Of a DNA stretch of 5,457 nucleotides, positions 1-5,457 are shown piece after piece (within the stretch, counting starts at the first letter, position 1; every line of letters starts with the position of its first letter). Under the pieces are notes generated by a model. That model saw nothing but the letters and a program-made list of their open reading frames with translations. It ran no database searches and had not been told where the DNA came from. Origin of the DNA: Syntrophaceae bacterium (GTDB lineage: Bacteria > Desulfobacterota > Syntrophia > Syntrophales > UBA2210); the NCBI GenBank assembly GCA_030619435.1, contig JAUXBI010000123.1, positions 1-5,457 on the forward strand, written 5' to 3'. The position numbers and the translations under genes were made by a program.

Positions 1-27
1 ATCAACTAATCGGGAGAAGGGCCTTAA

Positions 28-56
28 TTGTAAGTTCTTAATTTTGGATTCTTAAT
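28..56 (+). promoter_or_regulatory. Possible sigma70-type promoter of recA (weak)
   Basis: TTGTAA (28-33) and CTTAAT (51-56) each match four of six consensus bases of the -35 and -10 boxes and are 17 bases apart. Initiation near 62-64 would give a leader of about 40 nt that keeps the recA ribosome binding site. A competing pair, TTGACG (65-70) with GATAAA (87-92, spacer 16), has a better -35. However, it would start transcription at about base 98-100, at or after the Shine-Dalgarno, so it is less likely unless the message is nearly leaderless. Both are pattern matches only. Confidence 0.3.
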
Positions 57-72
57 AACATTTTTTGACGGG

Positions 73-87
73 CGGTACGTTATACCG
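73..87. promoter_or_regulatory. Inverted repeat CGGTA-N5-TACCG, candidate operator for recA
   Basis: Two perfect 5-base arms (73-77 and 83-87) flank a 5-base spacer immediately upstream of the recA Shine-Dalgarno. In most bacteria recA is repressed by LexA, whose binding site is a lineage-specific short inverted or direct repeat, so the position suits an SOS box. The motif is not the E. coli CTGT-N8-ACAG nor the Gram-positive GAAC-N4-GTTC type, and neither of those is seen in the leader. It could also be a small RNA hairpin or chance. No lexA gene lies in the window to support the link. Confidence 0.35.
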
Positions 88-91
88 ATAA

Positions 92-98
92 AGGGAGG
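92..98 (+). promoter_or_regulatory. Ribosome binding site of recA
   Basis: AGGGAGG lies five bases before the ATG at 104 and is strongly complementary to the 16S rRNA 3' end. It fixes the recA start at 104 and fits high expression. Confidence 0.85.
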
Positions 99-103
99 TC
101 GCT

Positions 104-1126
104 ATGATATCTGATACAGATAAGGAAAGGTCTGTGGAGCTGGCTATAACACAGATCGAGAAGCAGTTTGGAAAGGGTTCCATCATGAGGCTGGGCGGGG
201 ATGAATTTATATCGAATGTTCCTGCCATACCTACGGGTTCCATAAGTCTTGATCTTGCCCTTGGTGTCGGCGGTGTTCCCAGGGGAAGGGTCATTGAGAT
301 ATTTGGTCCCGAATCAGGAGGGAAGACTACCCTTGCGCTTCAGATTGTCGCGGAGGCGCAGAAGGCAGGCGGCCTCGCGGCGTTTGTGGACGCGGAACAC
401 GCGCTGGACGTGACTTATGCCAGAAATATCGGTGTGAATACGGATGATCTCCTCATATCCCAGCCTGATACGGGAGAGCAGGCGCTTGAGATCGCCGAGG
501 TGCTGGTGAGAAGTGGCGCGCTTGATGTCCTCGTTATAGACTCCGTTGCGGCCCTGGTACCGCGTTCAGAGCTTGAAGGAGACATGGGAGACGCGCAGAT
601 GGGACTCCAGGCGAGGCTGATGTCACAGGCGCTCAGGAAGCTTACCGGATCCATAGGCAAGACCATGACAACGGTTATCTTTATTAATCAGTTGCGTATG
701 AAGATAGGGGTATTCTTTGGCAATCCGGAGACAACAACCGGGGGAAACGCCCTCAAATTCTATTCAACCATGCGCCTGGATATACGCAAGATCTCCGCGA
801 TAAAACAGGGACAGGATGTAATCGGAAACAGAGTACGGGTCAAGGTGGTGAAGAATAAGGTGGCTCCTCCATTCAGACAGACGGAATTTGATATCATCTT
901 CGGAGAGGGCATTTCAAAGGAAGGCGACCTCCTTGATCTGGCATCCGACAACGAAATTGTTGATAAAGCAGGCGCCTGGTATTCATACGGAGGGGAGAGG
1001 ATAGGGCAGGGCCGGGAGAACACCAAAGAGTTTCTGAAGGATAATCCCGATATAAAGGACCGGATAATGGAAGAAGTCTGCGAAAAATTCGGCCTGAAAA
1101 AGGGTAAGGTAGAGGAAAAAGAATAG
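104..1126 (+). CDS. recA: Recombinase RecA
   Basis: ATP-dependent DNA strand-exchange protein of homologous recombination. It also acts as co-protease for LexA self-cleavage in the SOS response, working as a cytoplasmic filament on single-stranded DNA. At 340 residues it is full length (E. coli has 353). An N-terminal polymerisation helix (about 1-35) precedes the ATPase core. Visible motifs are Walker A GPESGGKT (68-75), the DAEHALD segment with the catalytic glutamate E98, Walker B DVLVIDS with D146, loop L1 around [12 protein letters not shown] (156-167), and loop L2 with NQLRMKIG then GNPETTTGG (195-214), including the ATP-sensing glutamine Q196. Walker A has Gly where E. coli RecA has the second Ser, which I take as a tolerated variant. 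The C-terminal tail is short and mixed in charge (KKGKVEEKE) rather than long and acidic. The ATG at 104 is set by a strong Shine-Dalgarno, and the stop overlaps the recX start, implying co-transcription. Confidence 0.98.
   Translation: MISDTDKERSVELAITQIEKQFGKGSIMRLGGDEFISNVPAIPTGSISLDLALGVGGVPRGRVIEIFGPESGGKTTLALQIVAEAQKAGGLAAFVDAEHALDVTYARNIGVNTDDLLISQPDTGEQALEIAEVLVRSGALDVLVIDSVAALVPRSELEGDMGDAQMGLQARLMSQALRKLTGSIGKTMTTVIFINQLRMKIGVFFGNPETTTGGNALKFYSTMRLDIRKISAIKQGQDVIGNRVRVKVVKNKVAPPFRQTEFDIIFGEGISKEGDLLDLASDNEIVDKAGAWYSYGGERIGQGRENTKEFLKDNPDIKDRIMEEVCEKFGLKKGKVEEKE
1111..1115 (+). promoter_or_regulatory. Ribosome binding site of recX
   Basis: AGAGG inside the last codons of recA lies ten bases before the GTG at 1126. 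It is only moderate in strength. Together with the stop/start overlap it suggests recX is translated mainly by coupling to recA, keeping RecX well below RecA. Confidence 0.5.
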
Positions 1127-1626
1127 TGGATGACGATCCTTTGTATGAAAAGGCAAGGCAAAAGGCACTGCGATATCTTTTATACAGGGGGAGAAGTATA
1201 AAGGAGGTGCGGTCGAAACTTGCGGAAAAGGGTTTCGACGATGCCGTAATCAAGAAGGTTGTTGACAGGTTTACCGATCTTGGGTATTTGAACGATGAAA
1301 ATTTTGCAAGGCAGTGGGCAAGAAGCCTCGCCGTCAGCAGGCTGTGGGGTGACAGGAAGATAGAGATAAGCCTTCTCGAGAAGGGAATCCCCCGCTACCT
1401 CATAGAAGGAGCTATCGCCGAGGCAAGGAAGGAAAAAGACGGAAGGTGCGCCATAGGAGAACTTGTTGAGAAAAGACTTCGCAGAGAATCTGAATGCGAG
1501 GTTTTCTCATATAAGGGAAAGAGACGATTGGTGCAGAGCCTCGCAGGCCGAGGATTTCCTGTGGGACTTATACTGGATGTGCTGAAAGATATGGAAGGAG
1601 ATTGCTGCGTTAACCATAAAGCTTGA
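1126..1626 (+). CDS. recX: Regulatory protein RecX
   Basis: RecX binds RecA filaments and limits their growth and ATPase and co-protease activity, so it acts as a brake on recombination and the SOS response. The 166-residue product is basic and largely helical, of typical family length. It shows the three-helix repeats of the family. The first is about 14-67, with the ALRYLLYRGRS segment, KLAEKGF, and the conserved DLGYLND element. The second is about 74-97 (WGDRKIEISLLEKGIP). The third is about 132-153 (KRRLVQSLAGRGFP). The start is GTG, and its first base is the last base of the recA TAG stop (1-base overlap). No in-frame ATG nearby gives a better start. The gene ends directly before the alaS leader, so it sits in the middle of a recA-recX-alaS operon. 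Assignment rests on both sequence pattern and position after recA. Confidence 0.93.
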   Translation: MDDDPLYEKARQKALRYLLYRGRSIKEVRSKLAEKGFDDAVIKKVVDRFTDLGYLNDENFARQWARSLAVSRLWGDRKIEISLLEKGIPRYLIEGAIAEARKEKDGRCAIGELVEKRLRRESECEVFSYKGKRRLVQSLAGRGFPVGLILDVLKDMEGDCCVNHKA

Positions 1627-1628
1627 AT

Positions 1629-1634
1629 GAGGAG
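1629..1634 (+). promoter_or_regulatory. Ribosome binding site of alaS (decides the start)
   Basis: GAGGAG follows the recX stop by two bases and lies ten bases before the ATG at 1645. The upstream in-frame ATG at 1627 overlaps this Shine-Dalgarno and has no good site of its own, so 1645 is preferred. An in-frame TTG at 1642 is a less likely alternative. Confidence 0.75.
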
Positions 1635-1644
1635 ATATATATTG

Positions 1645-4284
1645 ATGACAGGCAGTGAGATCAGAGAAAAATTTCTTGGATATTTTAAAGAGCGAGGCCA
1701 TGTGGTTGTGGCCAGTTCATCGCTTATACCGAAGGAAGATCCGACATTGCTTTTTACAAACGCGGGCATGGTCCAATTCAAGAACCTTTTTCTGGGTCAG
1801 GAGAAGCGTGATTACAATAGGGCCGCCACATCGCAAAAGTGTGTCAGGGCCGGGGGAAAACACAATGACTTGGAAAACGTCGGTTTTACCGCTCGACACC
1901 ACACCTTCTTCGAGATGCTGGGCAATTTTTCCTTCGGCGACTACTTTAAGGATGAGGCCATAACATGGGGATGGGAGTTTCTTACGGATGTCATGGGTCT
2001 TCCCCAAGACAGGCTATGGGTGAGCATTTTCAGGGATGATGATGAGGCCTTTGAAATATGGAATAAAAAGGTCGGGGTGCCGGCTGAACGCATCGTGCGT
2101 ATGGGTGAAAAGGACAACTTTTGGATGATGGGTGATACCGGTCCATGCGGTCCCTGCTCGGAGATATACTACGATCTGGGTAAAGACGTGGGATGCGGAA
2201 GACCCGAGTGCAGTCTGGAATGTGAATGCGGCCGCTATGTGGAGATCTGGAACCTTGTATTTACACAATATGACAGAGACGAATCGGGGACGTTGACACC
2301 CCTGCCGAGTCCCAACATAGATACAGGCATGGGACTTGAACGGCTGGCGGCTGTTATACAGGGTGTGGAAAGCAACTATGATTGCGACCTTTTCAGGAAC
2401 ATTATACTGCACATTGAGGGTGTGTCCGGTAAAAAATATAAGGATAACGAAGATGACGACATATCTATCAAGGTTATAGCCGACCACTGCAGGGCCATAA
2501 CATTCCTTATCAGTGACGGAGTTCTTCCGAGCAACGAGGGGCGAGGATATGTTCTTCGGAGGATACTGAGAAGGGCCGCCCGGCATGGAAAACTCCTCGG
2601 CCTTGACAGGCCTTTCCTACATGACATGGTTCCCGTAGTTATAGGGGAAATGAAGGAATACTATCCGGAACTTCTGGACAAGGAATCCTATGTAAGGAAG
2701 GTGGTTATTAATGAGGAACAGCGCTTCATGGAAACCCTTGATGCCGGTTTGAGAATACTGAATGACGAAATAGAGTTCCTGGAAAGTAATGGAGAAAAAG
2801 TAATTCCCGGTGGGATAGTGTTCAAACTCTACGATACCTTCGGTTTTCCTACCGATCTAACCGGGGATGCCGCTAGATCGCGCGGAATGTCCTTGGATAT
2901 GGAGGGTTTTGAAAGCTCCATGGAAGCCCAGAGAAAAAAGGCTAGAGAGTCGTGGAAGGGAAGTGGTGAAGAAGAAGTGGCGGATATCTACAGAACACTT
3001 TCCATAGATGGAATTTCTACGCTGTTCGCGGGACATGAAGGCAATACTGAAACGTCCTCAAGGATTGTCGCAATCCTGAAGGACGATAAAAAGGCCAATT
3101 CCCTCTCGGAAGGCGAAAAAGGCGAGATAATTGTGGATAAAACCCCATTCTATGGAGAAGTGGGGGGGCAGGTGGGAGATATAGGTATCATAGAAAGTGG
3201 AACCGCTCTTTTCGATGTATGGGATACGCAAAAGCCCCTGGATGACCTGTTTACCCATATTGGAAAAATGAAGAAGGGCGGACTCAAGGTTGGAGACACT
3301 GTTGCCTTAAAAACAGACGAGGAAATACGCCGGGCTATCGAGGCAAACCACTCGGGCACTCATATTCTCCAAGCGTCATTGAAACGGGTGCTGGGGGACC
3401 ATGTTACCCAATCCGGTTCCCTTGTTAATTCAGAGAGACTGCGCTTTGATTTTACCCATTTCGCGAGGATAGAAGATGAAGAAATGGAAAGGGTGGAAAG
3501 ACTGGCCAATCAGTATATAAGGAAAAACGTGCCGGTTGACACGAAAGTATTGTCCAATGAAGACGCAATGAAGACGGGTGCCACCGCGGTGTTTGACGAG
3601 AAATATGGAGATACGGTAAGGGTAGTCAGTATGGGGGAACTCGGTATGGAGCTGTGTGGTGGCACACATGTCCTGCGCACGGGCGACATAGGATTTCTGA
3701 AGATCGTCCATGAATCGGCGATTGCCGCCGGTGTGAGGAGAATAGAAGCAGTGACCGGCAGAGAAGCCGTGCGATATGTGGAAAAAATGGAGAAGACATT
3801 AAAGGATTCAGCTCTTCTTTTAAGAACCAAACCCCTGGATCTTTCGGAGAGGGTAGGTAAGTTATTGAAACGTCAGAAGGAATCTGAAAGAGAAATCGAA
3901 GCCCTGAAGGGAAAACTGGCGGCGAAGGATTCCTCGGACCTGATTGATAAAATAAAGGAAATAAAGGGCGTTAAGGTGCTCGCAACCTTGGTTGATGTTC
4001 CGGATGTGCGAACACTTCGTGATTTTGGTGACAAGGTAAGAGACAGGATTTCCTCCGGCGTTGTGCTGCTGGGCAGCAGGGTCGGAGATAAGGCCATGCT
4101 CCTGTGCATGGTTACGAAAGATCTTGCGGATCGCTATAACGCGGGAGAGATAATAAGAGAGATAGCACCGGTTATCGGGGGAAGCGGAGGAGGCCGTCCC
4201 GATATGGCCCAGGCCGGTGGATCCATGCCTGAGAAACTGGAAGAGGCCCTTGGCAGGATGGATCAGATCCTGCTAAGAGGCTGA
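1645..4284 (+). CDS. alaS: Alanine--tRNA ligase (AlaRS)
   Basis: Class II cytoplasmic synthetase that attaches alanine to tRNA-Ala and hydrolyses mischarged Ser- or Gly-tRNA-Ala. From the ATG at 1645 it has 879 residues, matching E. coli AlaRS (876). The product begins MTGSEIREKF, the usual AlaRS N-terminus; the frame is open from 1627 but that would add six atypical residues. The catalytic core contains RAGGKHNDLENVG, RHHTFFEMLGNFSFGDYF, GDTGPCGPCSEI and motif 3 GMGLERLAA (about 228-236). A cysteine cluster near 184-195 (CGRPECSLECEC) is common in AlaRS of many phyla. The editing domain has FYGEVGGQVGD (about 502-512) and zinc ligands H569 and H573 (HSGTH) and C671 and H675 (CGGTH), with the same spacing as in E. 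coli. A short charged coiled coil (about 727-757) leads to the C-Ala/DHHA1 domain with the glycine-rich GGSGGGRPDMAQAGG (845-859). The gene is intact and probably co-transcribed with recA-recX. Confidence 0.98.
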   Translation: MTGSEIREKFLGYFKERGHVVVASSSLIPKEDPTLLFTNAGMVQFKNLFLGQEKRDYNRAATSQKCVRAGGKHNDLENVGFTARHHTFFEMLGNFSFGDYFKDEAITWGWEFLTDVMGLPQDRLWVSIFRDDDEAFEIWNKKVGVPAERIVRMGEKDNFWMMGDTGPCGPCSEIYYDLGKDVGCGRPECSLECECGRYVEIWNLVFTQYDRDESGTLTPLPSPNIDTGMGLERLAAVIQGVESNYDCDLFRNIILHIEGVSGKKYKDNEDDDISIKVIADHCRAITFLISDGVLPSNEGRGYVLRRILRRAARHGKLLGLDRPFLHDMVPVVIGEMKEYYPELLDKESYVRKVVINEEQRFMETLDAGLRILNDEIEFLESNGEKVIPGGIVFKLYDTFGFPTDLTGDAARSRGMSLDMEGFESSMEAQRKKARESWKGSGEEEVADIYRTLSIDGISTLFAGHEGNTETSSRIVAILKDDKKANSLSEGEKGEIIVDKTPFYGEVGGQVGDIGIIESGTALFDVWDTQKPLDDLFTHIGKMKKGGLKVGDTVALKTDEEIRRAIEANHSGTHILQASLKRVLGDHVTQSGSLVNSERLRFDFTHFARIEDEEMERVERLANQYIRKNVPVDTKVLSNEDAMKTGATAVFDEKYGDTVRVVSMGELGMELCGGTHVLRTGDIGFLKIVHESAIAAGVRRIEAVTGREAVRYVEKMEKTLKDSALLLRTKPLDLSERVGKLLKRQKESEREIEALKGKLAAKDSSDLIDKIKEIKGVKVLATLVDVPDVRTLRDFGDKVRDRISSGVVLLGSRVGDKAMLLCMVTKDLADRYNAGEIIREIAPVIGGSGGGRPDMAQAGGSMPEKLEEALGRMDQILLRG

Positions 4285-4302
4285 GCATGTAATTCAATTG
4301 GC

Positions 4303-4340
4303 GCATGCCCCGGTTTGGTTTCATCAAATCGGGGCCATGT
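4303..4340 (+). other. Strong hairpin between alaS and the hydrolase gene, no T tract
   Basis: Arms 4307-4317 (GCCCCGGTTTG) and 4325-4335 (CAAATCGGGGC) pair over 11 positions with one G-U wobble and a 7-base loop. The stem can extend outward through CAT/ATG with one bulged base. What follows (CCCAGAAATAGG) is not T-rich, so this is not a canonical intrinsic terminator. It may stabilise the 3' end of the alaS message, act as an RNA-processing or pause site, or be a weak terminator. It sits upstream of the hydrolase Shine-Dalgarno and does not occlude it. Confidence 0.5.
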
Positions 4341-4349
4341 CCCAGAAAT

Positions 4350-4356
4350 AGGAGGT
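4350..4356 (+). promoter_or_regulatory. Ribosome binding site of the hydrolase (decides the start)
   Basis: AGGAGGT, close to a perfect Shine-Dalgarno, ends nine bases before the ATG at 4366. It rules against the TTG at 4315 that opens the longest version of the frame, which also lies inside a hairpin. Confidence 0.85.
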
Positions 4357-4365
4357 ATTGTAAAC

Positions 4366-5217
4366 ATGGCCGGATTTTCTGCTGATTATGAAAGCTTCTT
4401 CATAGGTGAGGGTGGTGTAAAGATCTTCTACAGGAGGTATCAGGCCAATCCTGAGAAAGCGCGGATGGTGATTGCACACGGGTTGGGTGAGCATTCCGGG
4501 CGCTATGGCAATGTTGTTGAACGGCTTCTTCCCGAAGGTATAAGCGTATGGGCGATGGATCACAGAGGGCATGGACGGAGTGACGGCATCAGGGGGCATG
4601 TATTCTCCTTTTACCAGTATATGGTGGAGCTCTCCAAACTGGTTGGAATCTCCAGTGATGGAATAGCAGAAGGCGTGAAGCTTTTTCTCCTGGGACACAG
4701 CCTGGGAGGGCTTATCGCGCTACGGGTTGCCGCCAACTTTCCGGAAAGGATAGATGGGTTGATTGTCTCTTCACCCGCGCTCGGTATAACTGCGGATATA
4801 CCTGCCGCCAAGGCATTTGCCGGCAGGATTATGTCTGCCTTCTTTCCGTCATTCGGTTTTGCCAATGATCTGGATGTGTCGAAAATCAGCCATGACGAAG
4901 ATGTGGTTCGTGCGTACATCGATGATCCTCTGGTTCATGGCAGGGTAAGCGCCCGCTGGTTTACCGAGTTCTTATCAGCCATGAAAGCCGCGGGCGATTC
5001 GGCCCCGGAGATAAAAATTCCGCTACTGATGCAGCTGGCGGGTGATGATCACCTTACGAATGCGGACGCATCGGCAAATTTCTTTGAGGCCCTGGGCTCC
5101 GACGACAAGACACTCCATATCTACAAAGATCTTTACCACGAGATATATAATGAGGAGGCGGAACAGAGAAAACAGGTGTTGGATGATCTGAATGAGTGGA
5201 TCATGAAGCGCATTTGA
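4366..5217 (+). CDS. Alpha/beta hydrolase, lysophospholipase / monoacylglycerol lipase type
   Basis: Predicted serine hydrolase of the Hydrolase_4 (PldB/COG2267-like) group, whose members cleave fatty-acyl esters of monoacylglycerols or lysophospholipids. The 283-residue protein has family length. It shows the oxyanion-region motif HGLGEHSGRY (38-47), the strand-turn MDHRGHGRSDG (64-74), the nucleophile elbow GHSLGG (110-115, Ser112), a variable lid or cap region (about 138-210), the acid segment AGDDHL (225-230, probably Asp228), and the catalytic His258 in LYHEI. The triad is therefore complete. There is no signal peptide or membrane segment, so it is probably cytoplasmic or loosely membrane-associated. 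The HGLGEHSGRY signature resembles monoglyceride lipases closely, but the true substrate cannot be read from sequence; other acyl esters are possible. It lies 81 bases after alaS beyond a hairpin, so it may be read from the recA operon or from a promoter I could not identify. A strong terminator follows. Confidence 0.88.
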   Translation: MAGFSADYESFFIGEGGVKIFYRRYQANPEKARMVIAHGLGEHSGRYGNVVERLLPEGISVWAMDHRGHGRSDGIRGHVFSFYQYMVELSKLVGISSDGIAEGVKLFLLGHSLGGLIALRVAANFPERIDGLIVSSPALGITADIPAAKAFAGRIMSAFFPSFGFANDLDVSKISHDEDVVRAYIDDPLVHGRVSARWFTEFLSAMKAAGDSAPEIKIPLLMQLAGDDHLTNADASANFFEALGSDDKTLHIYKDLYHEIYNEEAEQRKQVLDDLNEWIMKRI

Positions 5218-5249
5218 TGATGCAGGCTGACCTTTCTGACTGTCAAAAG

Positions 5250-5284
5250 ATAACCCCCCGTCTCCGGCAGAGACGGGGGGTTAT
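5250..5284. terminator. Intrinsic terminator, probably bidirectional
   Basis: A perfect 15-bp stem (5250-5264 with 5270-5284), containing a run of six C paired with six G, encloses a 5-base loop, CGGCA. On the plus strand the stem ends in TTATTTG. On the minus strand it is followed by CTTTTGACA. Both tails are modestly T-rich. It lies between two convergent genes, 32 bases after the hydrolase stop and 31 bases beyond the AtpZ-like stop, so it can end both transcripts. Confidence 0.88.
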
Positions 5285-5315
5285 TTGTGGGGTATATAAT
5301 AAGGAGATGTTATTC

Positions 5316-5457
5316 TTACTGTTTCTTCATGTGTATGAGTGCTTCTCCATAGAGTCTCCAGATACACAGGAATATGGCCAGTATGAAAAGACCTAACATG
5401 AAACTGGGCTCAGTATTAAGTTTGGTGTCAATCCAGCGACCGGCATAGAGGAACATG
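5316..5457 (-). CDS. AtpZ/AtpI-family F0F1-ATPase-associated membrane protein (3' end only)
   Basis: Reading the minus strand from the right edge gives an open frame that ends in TAA at 5318-5316; the last 46 residues from an in-frame Met are visible. They contain AGRWIDTKLNTEPSF followed by a hydrophobic helix (FMLGLFILAIFLCIWRLYG) and a short charged tail (EALIHMKKQ). The pattern G-x-W-(I/L)-D-x-(K/x)-x-x-T-x-P, then a membrane helix, is characteristic of the second half of AtpZ. These small two-helix proteins are encoded at the head of many atp operons and have been linked to c-ring assembly or Mg2+/Ca2+ handling. The Met encoded at 5456-5454 is probably internal, since the family has another membrane helix before this motif. 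The start and the rest of any atp cluster lie outside the window. Codons in this frame read cleanly, and the gene converges on a shared terminator. The family call rests on a short motif. Confidence 0.68.
   Translation of the reverse strand, partial: MFLYAGRWIDTKLNTEPSFMLGLFILAIFLCIWRLYGEALIHMKKQ

Noticed and set aside
1..55. 3' end of an upstream gene at the left edge
   Set aside because: All three forward frames reach a stop within the first 55 bases, and the short peptides (for example QLIGRRALIVSS) are too short to assign to a gene.
65..92. TTGACG...GATAAA as the main recA promoter
   Set aside because: The spacing (16) and -35 are good, but the transcript would start at or beyond the Shine-Dalgarno and lose it, so I prefer the upstream pair.
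415..1253. Long minus-strand open frames across recA and recX
   Set aside because: They lie fully within recA/recX coding sequence, have Ser/Pro/Arg-rich shadow composition, and show no recognisable motif or ribosome binding site.
1627..1644. Longer alaS start at the ATG at 1627
   Set aside because: That ATG overlaps the GAGGAG ribosome binding site and adds residues not typical of AlaRS; the ATG at 1645 has proper spacing and the usual N-terminus.
2014..2586. 190-codon minus-strand open frame inside alaS
   Set aside because: It is antisense to the conserved AlaRS catalytic core, with no family resemblance; the plus frame explains the codon pattern.
4315..4365. Hydrolase starting at the TTG at 4315
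   Set aside because: The TTG lies within a stable hairpin, has no ribosome binding site, and the extra residues are not like the family; the ATG at 4366 follows AGGAGGT.
5196..5396. Forward open frame of 66 codons after the hydrolase
   Set aside because: It begins inside the hydrolase gene, runs straight through the strong terminator stem, overlaps the AtpZ-like gene on the other strand, and resembles no family I know.

Overview
The window is an ordinary bacterial housekeeping segment with roughly balanced GC. It carries three complete, tightly packed forward genes, recA (104-1126), recX (1126-1626) and alaS (1645-4284). A separate forward alpha/beta-hydrolase gene of the lysophospholipase / monoacylglycerol-lipase type follows (4366-5217). 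The 3' end of an AtpZ-like gene enters from the right edge on the minus strand (5457-5316). The recA-recX-alaS order is classical in several Gram-negative lineages. That order, plus an AtpZ gene (usually at the head of an F0F1-ATPase cluster), suggests a Desulfobacterota/Deltaproteobacteria-like anaerobe. This assignment is inference from gene order and protein style only and is not secure.

Region by region: bases 1-103 are the recA leader. They hold a weak sigma70-like promoter, three copies of CTTAAT at an exact 14-base period, a perfect CGGTA-N5-TACCG inverted repeat just before the ribosome binding site, and a strong Shine-Dalgarno. RecX starts with GTG inside the recA stop codon. AlaS follows recX with almost no gap, and its best start is an ATG 18 bases inside the longest reading frame. 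After alaS an 81-base gap holds a strong hairpin without a T tract. The hydrolase then starts with an excellent Shine-Dalgarno. A 15-bp perfect-stem terminator (5250-5284) separates it from the convergent AtpZ-like gene and can serve both strands.

Functionally, RecA is the recombinase and SOS co-protease, and RecX is its dedicated modulator, so the two form one regulatory unit. AlaRS charges and proofreads tRNA-Ala and is linked by long-conserved gene order rather than by pathway. The hydrolase probably acts on acylglycerols or lysophospholipids and has no evident link to the others. I see no mobile element, CRISPR array, RNA gene, prophage or plausible new defence system here. The points worth a second look are regulatory: the recA leader elements and the hairpin between alaS and the hydrolase.
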